From NCBI GenBank assembly GCA_002281855.1, contig NCHQ01000014.1, positions 1 to 64,000 of the forward strand: a stretch of 64,000 nt of DNA, given 5' to 3'. The DNA comes from Rhodospirillales bacterium 24-66-33 (lineage in GTDB: Bacteria; Pseudomonadota; Alphaproteobacteria; Reyranellales; Reyranellaceae). The position numbers and the translations under genes were made by a program. Below the pieces are notes generated by a model, which saw only the letters and a list, made by a program, of their open reading frames with translations, made no database searches and was not told the origin of the DNA. This document shows positions 59,610 to 64,000 of this stretch, piece by piece; the first letter of the stretch is position 1; every line of letters starts with the position of its first letter.

Positions 59610-59631
59610 GAGAGCGCGCGCTACCAATAGT

Positions 59632-59739
59632 CCTCATCCTGAGGAGCGCGCCGCAGGCGCGCGTCTCGAAGGATGGGCTGCCGATCCACCTGTAATCCAC
59701 CCTTCGATACGGCTGCTGCGCAGCCTCCTCAGGGTGAGG
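59632..59739. repeat. Intergenic palindromic repeat (REP/RIME-like pair)
   Basis: Two related units face each other. CCTCATCCTGAGGAG ... TCTCGAAGGATGG lies on the left. On the right is the reverse complement of a near copy (CACCCTTCGATAC ... CTCCTCAGGGTGAGG), each with an internal GC-rich hairpin (GCGCGCCGCAGGCGCGC; GGCTGCTGCGCAGCC). This consensus is familiar from highly repeated intergenic elements of rhizobial and related genomes. It may fold as one large hairpin at the 3' end of the M16 transcript. Confidence 0.8.
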
Positions 59740-59750
59740 TGGTGTTTTGC

Positions 59751-60548
59751 TCAGGCCGCTTTCGGCAGTTCGGCTTGTGCCGTGCGCGGAGGAACGCCGA
59801 TCGCGGCGCGTTCGATGGCGGTCTTAATCTCGGCGCTGCGGCGGACCACATTGTAGCGCAGGCCGGTGTAGAGATTCATCGGGAACGGCATCGGCGCGTT
59901 GAAGTCGATGATCAGCACCACCCGCGTCTCATCGGTCTGGTTCTTCACCCAGTGCTCTCGCGTGTCGTCGAAGACCAGCGGCTCGCCTTCCTTCCAGAAG
60001 AAATGATGGCCGCCGATCTCGATCCAGCACTTCTCGGGCTCCTTCGGCACGATCAGCGGGTAGTGGAAGCGGATGATCCCGGCTGCCGAACCGCGATGCG
60101 GCTCGATCTCGGCGCGGCCGGCGAGGATGCTGAACAGCGCCGTGTGGACGCCGGGGATCTTCGCGATCGCAGCCATCGTATCCGGCACCGCTGCGGCATT
60201 CTCCGGAACGTCATGGCCCCACAGCTTCAGCAGGAAGGTGCGCCAGGCGCGGCCCGGCACGTAGAGGTCGCGCGGGTGGACCTCATGGAGGGCCGGGATC
60301 TCCTCATGATGGCTCAGGAGATACTCGAGGTCGGCCTTGATTTTGGCGTGGCTCTTCTTGAGCTCACCCAGCACCGGGAAGACCTTCATGGCGTCCTCGC
60401 CGCCCAGCGGCAGCTTCGGCATGTTCCGCAGGATCATGTCCGAAAGCTTGAGGTTGAAATCCTCCAGCGGCTGCTGGGGAAGCCAGATGTGCTTGGTCAG
60501 ATAGAATCTGCCCTTTTCGCCGACACTGGGTTTGCTAGCCGTTTCCAT
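59751..60548 (-). CDS. Aspartyl/asparaginyl beta-hydroxylase domain protein
   Basis: A 265-residue 2-oxoglutarate/Fe(II) dioxygenase of the Asp/Asn hydroxylase family, related to lipid A hydroxylase LpxO. The double-stranded beta helix shows the first His ligand in EIEPHRGSAAGIIRFHYPL and the second in VFDDTREHWVKNQTDETRVV, with the Arg that binds 2-oxoglutarate. The substrate may be a protein side chain or lipid A acyl chain. The C-terminal 40 residues are helical. It is alone on the minus strand. Confidence 0.9.
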   Translation of the reverse strand: METASKPSVGEKGRFYLTKHIWLPQQPLEDFNLKLSDMILRNMPKLPLGGEDAMKVFPVLGELKKSHAKIKADLEYLLSHHEEIPALHEVHPRDLYVPGRAWRTFLLKLWGHDVPENAAAVPDTMAAIAKIPGVHTALFSILAGRAEIEPHRGSAAGIIRFHYPLIVPKEPEKCWIEIGGHHFFWKEGEPLVFDDTREHWVKNQTDETRVVLIIDFNAPMPFPMNLYTGLRYNVVRRSAEIKTAIERAAIGVPPRTAQAELPKAA

Positions 60549-60713
60549 GGCCGATGTGCCTCGAAGACTTGCGATAGATGGATGTAATACGCCCGTTTGG
60601 CCGAATGGCGGCAGCTCTTCCAGCGCCCCGGTGCGTGACGGACCGTCTCAATTTCCTACGTCGAACCCCGGAAAACATGCAAGAATTCCGAAGAACCGCG
60701 AGTATAGCCCAAG

Positions 60714-61322
60714 ATGTTCCGCTTTGCCGACGTCCCGTTGTCGCTGTCAGGGATGACCCGGATTACCGGGAAGCGCGTGTTTCTGCGCGCGCCGAGCCTG
60801 GACGACTGGCCGGAATGGGCCGAATTGCGGGCCCGCAGCCGCGCCTTTCTCACCCCCTGGGAGCCCACCTGGCCCGAGGATTCGCTGGCCCGCGACCATT
60901 TCCGGCGCCGGCTGCGGCAGCAGATCAAGGAATGGCGGGCAGGGGAGGCCTACGGGCTTTTCGTCTTCACCAATGAAGGCCGCCGGCTGGTCGGCGGAAT
61001 CAACCTCAGCAACGTCCGCCGCGGCGTCGCCCAGGCCGCGTCCGTCGGCTACTGGATGGGCCAGCCCTATGCCGGCCAAGGCCTGATGACCGACGGCCTG
61101 CGCGCCACCCTGCCGTTCGTGTTCGACGACCTGCGGCTACACCGGCTGGAGGCCGCCTGCCTGCCACACAACGAACCTTCCAAGGCCGTGCTGACCAAGG
61201 TCGGCTTTCACGAGGAGGGGCTGGCCCGGCAGTATCTGCGCATCAACGGCCAGTGGGCCGACCACCTGCTTTTCGCGCTGCTGCGGGCGGACTACGACGC
61301 GCTTCTGCGGGCGCCGCGGTAA
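60714..61322 (+). CDS. GNAT N-acetyltransferase, RimJ/RimL-like
   Basis: 202 residues. ITGKRVFLRAPSLDDWPEWA at the N terminus and the acetyl-CoA motif YWMGQPYAGQGLMTDGLRAT, then LEAACLPHNEPSKAVLTKVG, are typical of the RimJ group that acetylates protein N termini such as ribosomal protein S5. It is near the thrC-M16 pair, a frequently conserved neighbourhood, though here a repeat and the hydroxylase gene intervene. Confidence 0.92.
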   Translation: MFRFADVPLSLSGMTRITGKRVFLRAPSLDDWPEWAELRARSRAFLTPWEPTWPEDSLARDHFRRRLRQQIKEWRAGEAYGLFVFTNEGRRLVGGINLSNVRRGVAQAASVGYWMGQPYAGQGLMTDGLRATLPFVFDDLRLHRLEAACLPHNEPSKAVLTKVGFHEEGLARQYLRINGQWADHLLFALLRADYDALLRAPR

Positions 61323-61354
61323 CGGGCCGAGGCCCCGACCCCAGGGAGGCGTCC

Positions 61355-62224
61355 GTGCGCAATCTTACCCCGACCTCGATCACCCAGGCCTTCGCCGACT
61401 ATGCGCGCAAAGCCCCGTCGGAACGCGCGCGCACCTTGCTGGTCTCGCTGGCCGGCCACCTGCACGGTTTCGTGCGCGAGAACAAGGTCACGCAGGCGGA
61501 GTGGGGCGCCGCCATCGACGCCCTCACGCGCGCCACCCAGTTCACCGACGACAAGCGCAACGAATACATCCTGTTCTCAGACCTGCTCGGCGTGTCGTCT
61601 CTCGTGGACATGGTGAACGCCGCCGGCAGCGGAACGCCGTCGTCCGTGCTCGGCCCGTTCCACATCGAGGGGGCCCCCGAGCTGTCCAATGGCGGCGATC
61701 TGTGGCGCGGCCAGGTGGGCGAGCCGCTGGTCGTGAGCGGCCGCATCGTCGATGGAAGGGGCGCGCCAGCGAAAGGGACCGTGATGGCGATCTGGCAGAA
61801 TGCCGGCAACGGCCTCTATGCCCAGCAGGACGCCGCGCAATCGCCGACCAACTATCACGCGCGCCTCGCCGTGGCGGACGATGGCACCTTCGCCTTCACC
61901 ACCGTGCGGCCGGTCTCCTACAAGGTGCCGGACGACGGCCCGGCCGGCGACATGCTGCGCATCCTGGGTCGCGACGCCTGGCGGCCGGCCCATCTGCACC
62001 TGATCATCCAGGCGCCCGGCCATGCGCCGCTGATCACCGAGTTCTTCCCCGAGGATGACGAGCATCTCGACGGCGATGCGGTGTTCGGCGTGCGCGCCGG
62101 CCTCGTCCTGCCTTTTGCCAAGGTGACCGACCGCGCCGCACTGCCTGCCAGCCTCGCGGCGCGCGACACGCTGCCCTTGCCGGTCTGGGCCACGCGCCTC
62201 GACCTGACCTTGCCCGCGGGTTGA
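61355..62224 (+). CDS. Intradiol ring-cleavage dioxygenase, hydroxyquinol 1,2-dioxygenase-like
   Basis: A 289-residue non-haem Fe(III) dioxygenase. The predicted ligands are Tyr155 (GNGLYAQQD), Tyr189 (RPVSYKVPDD), His213 and His215 (WRPAHLHLII), with the spacing expected for hydroxyquinol or catechol dioxygenases. The helical N-terminal domain (about 1-95) is the dimerisation domain of this subgroup, and GTPSSVLGPFHIEGAPE marks the start of the catalytic domain. GTG start at 61355 after GGGAGG. The stop touches the ABC ATPase start, so substrate cleavage and transport are coupled genetically. Confidence 0.92.
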   Translation: MRNLTPTSITQAFADYARKAPSERARTLLVSLAGHLHGFVRENKVTQAEWGAAIDALTRATQFTDDKRNEYILFSDLLGVSSLVDMVNAAGSGTPSSVLGPFHIEGAPELSNGGDLWRGQVGEPLVVSGRIVDGRGAPAKGTVMAIWQNAGNGLYAQQDAAQSPTNYHARLAVADDGTFAFTTVRPVSYKVPDDGPAGDMLRILGRDAWRPAHLHLIIQAPGHAPLITEFFPEDDEHLDGDAVFGVRAGLVLPFAKVTDRAALPASLAARDTLPLPVWATRLDLTLPAG

Positions 62225-62964
62225 TGCCGCTCGTTCGCCTCCGCGACGTCTCCAGGGTTTTCGCGAACGGCGTCCAGGCGCTGGGCGGCGCCTCGCTCGA
62301 CATCGAGGCCGGCGAGTTCCTGAGCGTGCTCGGCCCCTCGGGCTGCGGAAAATCGACCCTGCTGCGCCTGATCGCCGGCCTCGCCGAGCCGAGCGCCGGC
62401 ACGATCGAGTGGCCGCAGGGCAGGCCCGACCTGGGCTTCGTTTTCCAGGAACCGACCCTGATGCCGTGGACGACGGCGCTGGCCAACGTGGCCCTGCCGC
62501 TCAAGCTGCGCGGGCTGGCGCGCTCGGAACGCGAGGCGCGCGCGGCCGAGGCGCTCGCGGGCGTCGGGCTCAAGGGCTTCGAGAAGAGCTATCCGCGCGA
62601 ACTGTCGGGCGGCATGAAGATGCGCGTCTCGATCGCGCGCGCGCTCGTCACCTCGCCGAAGCTGCTCCTGATGGACGAACCCTTCGCCGCGCTCGACGAG
62701 ATCACGCGGCGCAGGCTGAACACCGACCTCCTGGAACTCTGGCAGCGCACGCATTTCACCGCCGTGTTCGTGACCCACTCGGTGTTCGAATCGGTGTTCC
62801 TGTCGCAGCGCATCGTGGTGATGAGCGCCCGCCCCGGCCGCGTGCGCTCCGAGCTCGCCATCCCGGCGCCCTATCCACGCAGCGAGGCCTTCGGCACCTC
62901 TGCCGACTACGCCGCTCTCTGCCGCCTCACTTCGGCGCAGCTCTCCGAAGCGATGGCGGCATGA
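62224..62964 (+). CDS. ABC transporter ATP-binding protein, NitT/TauT type
   Basis: 246 residues with Walker A GPSGCGKSTLLRLIAG, Q-loop VFQEPTLMPWTTA, signature LSGGMKMRVSIARAL and Walker B LLLMDEPFAALDE. The MPW after the Q-loop is typical of nitrate/sulfonate/aromatic-type importers. The ATG at 62224 shares one base with the dioxygenase stop; its own stop overlaps the permease ATG. Confidence 0.94.
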   Translation: MPLVRLRDVSRVFANGVQALGGASLDIEAGEFLSVLGPSGCGKSTLLRLIAGLAEPSAGTIEWPQGRPDLGFVFQEPTLMPWTTALANVALPLKLRGLARSEREARAAEALAGVGLKGFEKSYPRELSGGMKMRVSIARALVTSPKLLLMDEPFAALDEITRRRLNTDLLELWQRTHFTAVFVTHSVFESVFLSQRIVVMSARPGRVRSELAIPAPYPRSEAFGTSADYAALCRLTSAQLSEAMAA

Positions 62965-63734
62965 GCGCCCGCATCGTCGCTCCGGTCCTGATGGGGATCT
63001 TCATGCTGGCCCTGTGGGAGGGCCTCGTCCGCGCGATGGAGATCCCGACCTACATCCTGCCCGGGCCGATCCTGGTGGCGAAGACGCTGGTGTCGGACTG
63101 GGGCACGCTGTGGCCGGCGCTGGTGGTGACGCTCAGCATCACCCTGCAGGCCTTGCTGGCCGCGGTGCTGGTCGGCGTCCTGCTGGCGCTGCTGTTCTCG
63201 CTGTCGCGCTGGATCGAGCTGTCGCTCTTTCCCTACGCGATCATCCTGCAGGTGACGCCGATCGTGGCCATCGCGCCGCTGATCATCGCCTGGGTCGACG
63301 ACGTCAATGTCTCGCTGCTGATCTGCGCCTGGCTGGTGGCCTTCTTCCCCATCCTGTCCAACACGGTGCTGGGCCTGCGCTCGGTCGACCGCAACCTGCT
63401 CGACCTGTTCGAGCTCTACGGTTCGAGCCGCTGGCGTACGTTGGTCGATCTGCGCCTGCCGGCGGCTCTGCCCTACTTCTTGGGGGGGCTGCGCATCTCC
63501 GGCGGGCTGGCGCTGATCGGCGCCGTCGTCGCGGAGTTCGTCGCGGGCTCGGGCGGCCGCGAATCGGGCCTCGCCTACCGCATCCTCGAATCGGGCTACC
63601 AGCTCAAGATCCCGCGCATGTTCGCAGCCCTGGTGCTGATCTCCGCGGCGGGCATCGCGATCTACCTGCTGCTGTCCCTGGTCTCGCACCTGCTGCTGCG
63701 CCGCTGGCACGAAAGCGCGCTCAAGGAGGAGTAA
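62961..63734 (+). CDS. ABC transporter permease, NitT/TauT type
   Basis: 257 residues, about six membrane segments. The coupling-helix (EAA-like) region is FELYGSSRWRTLVDLRLPAA followed by LPYFLGGLRISGGLALIGAV. It pairs with the ATPase directly upstream (ATGA overlap). No periplasmic binding protein gene is visible in the operon within this window; it may lie elsewhere. Likely substrate: an aromatic precursor of the dioxygenase pathway, by context only. Confidence 0.93.
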   Translation: MSARIVAPVLMGIFMLALWEGLVRAMEIPTYILPGPILVAKTLVSDWGTLWPALVVTLSITLQALLAAVLVGVLLALLFSLSRWIELSLFPYAIILQVTPIVAIAPLIIAWVDDVNVSLLICAWLVAFFPILSNTVLGLRSVDRNLLDLFELYGSSRWRTLVDLRLPAALPYFLGGLRISGGLALIGAVVAEFVAGSGGRESGLAYRILESGYQLKIPRMFAALVLISAAGIAIYLLLSLVSHLLLRRWHESALKEE

Positions 63735-63735
63735 G

Positions 63736-64000
63736 TCAGGAACGGCGCAGCGCCGCCCTGCCGAGGAAGAACGACGCCGTCGCCACGCCCGCCGCCAGCA
63801 GGAGATAGCCCGCCTCATAGACGCCGGTGATGGCCAGCACGGTGCGGAAGAGGAGCGGCGACAGGAGTGCGCCGCAGAAGACGAAGAGCTGGGTCGCGCC
63901 CGTGAACTCCGCGGCCCGCCCCGGCGGCGCCCGCGAGGCGCTCTCGGCGATGAACACGCCGTTCCAGCCGACGGCGGTGCCGCCCAGGATCGTGCAGACG
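63736..64000 (-). CDS. MFS transporter, C-terminal end (5' part outside window)
   Basis: The last 87 or so residues of a major facilitator protein. Two membrane helices are visible: TGATQLFVFCGALLSPLLF and AGYLLLAAGVATASFFLG. The preceding AESASRAPPGRAAEFTGAT is a typical cytoplasmic loop of helices 10-11. The frame remains open at the window edge. It is convergent with the ABC permease gene, 1 bp apart. Confidence 0.8.
   Translation of the reverse strand, partial: VCTILGGTAVGWNGVFIAESASRAPPGRAAEFTGATQLFVFCGALLSPLLFRTVLAITGVYEAGYLLLAAGVATASFFLGRAALRRS

Overview
The window is about 64 kb of GC-rich chromosomal DNA from a bacterium that reads as an alphaproteobacterium. The evidence is the linked order yqeY-dnaG-rpoD divergent from carAB, the aa3 oxidase cluster coxB-ctaD-ctaB-ctaG-ctaE-DUF983-SURF1 running into thrC and an M16 peptidase, trxB followed by a LysR gene, a TAXI-type TRAP transporter and a Bug-type binding protein. 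A soil or water generalist such as Reyranella or a relative would fit, but no rRNA or taxonomic marker is present, so the genus is a guess. There is no prophage, CRISPR array or complete insertion sequence. Coding density is high and most genes are housekeeping or catabolic.

Layout. 1-8.6 kb: end of an OmpA-like gene, a polymerase-like membrane protein, topoisomerase IB, a ROK protein with permuted motif order, a Crp/Fnr regulator with a small partner, an NTF2-fused flavin monooxygenase and two small envelope proteins. 8.9-17.7 kb: TAXI-TRAP transporter, HlyD-type adaptor, tRNA-Thr(GGU), amidohydrolase, lipoproteins (one a paralogue of the first gene), and a XRE-cupin regulator with a DMT exporter. 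17.8-30.5 kb: rpoD, dnaG, yqeY, carAB, greA, yciB, Lrp and trxB. 30.5-36 kb: LysR, a DUF6492-like protein, then a leftward catabolic operon (CoA transferase, acyl-CoA dehydrogenase, crotonase, Bug protein). 37-42.7 kb: a periplasmic redox cluster (msrP and two thioredoxin-like exported proteins), an EF-G-like GTPase and aspartate aminotransferase. 43.3-46.5 kb: transglutaminase-like, alpha-E and circularly permuted ATP-grasp trio. 46.6-48.5 kb: MECR-like reductase, NTF2-like protein and cyclophilin. 48.8-59.6 kb: the aa3 oxidase operon running on into an M32 peptidase, DUF1272, thrC and M16. 59.6-64 kb: palindromic repeat, Asp/Asn hydroxylase, GNAT, an intradiol dioxygenase coupled to a NitT/TauT-type ABC transporter, and the end of an MFS gene.

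The most striking observation is at 38660-39094 on the minus strand. A thioredoxin-like exported protein is interrupted by a single in-frame TGA exactly where the first residue of a CxxC motif belongs (UGGC). The TGA is followed by a hairpin with a bulged U at +14 and loop G-U at +20/+21, the geometry I recall for the E. coli fdhF SECIS. The frame is open on both sides, and the gene lies tandem to a Sec-free paralogue (SEAC) and msrP. I read it as a probable selenoprotein in a periplasmic methionine-sulfoxide repair cluster. A standard gene caller would report only a truncated fragment. No sel genes lie in the window, so the machinery must be looked for elsewhere.
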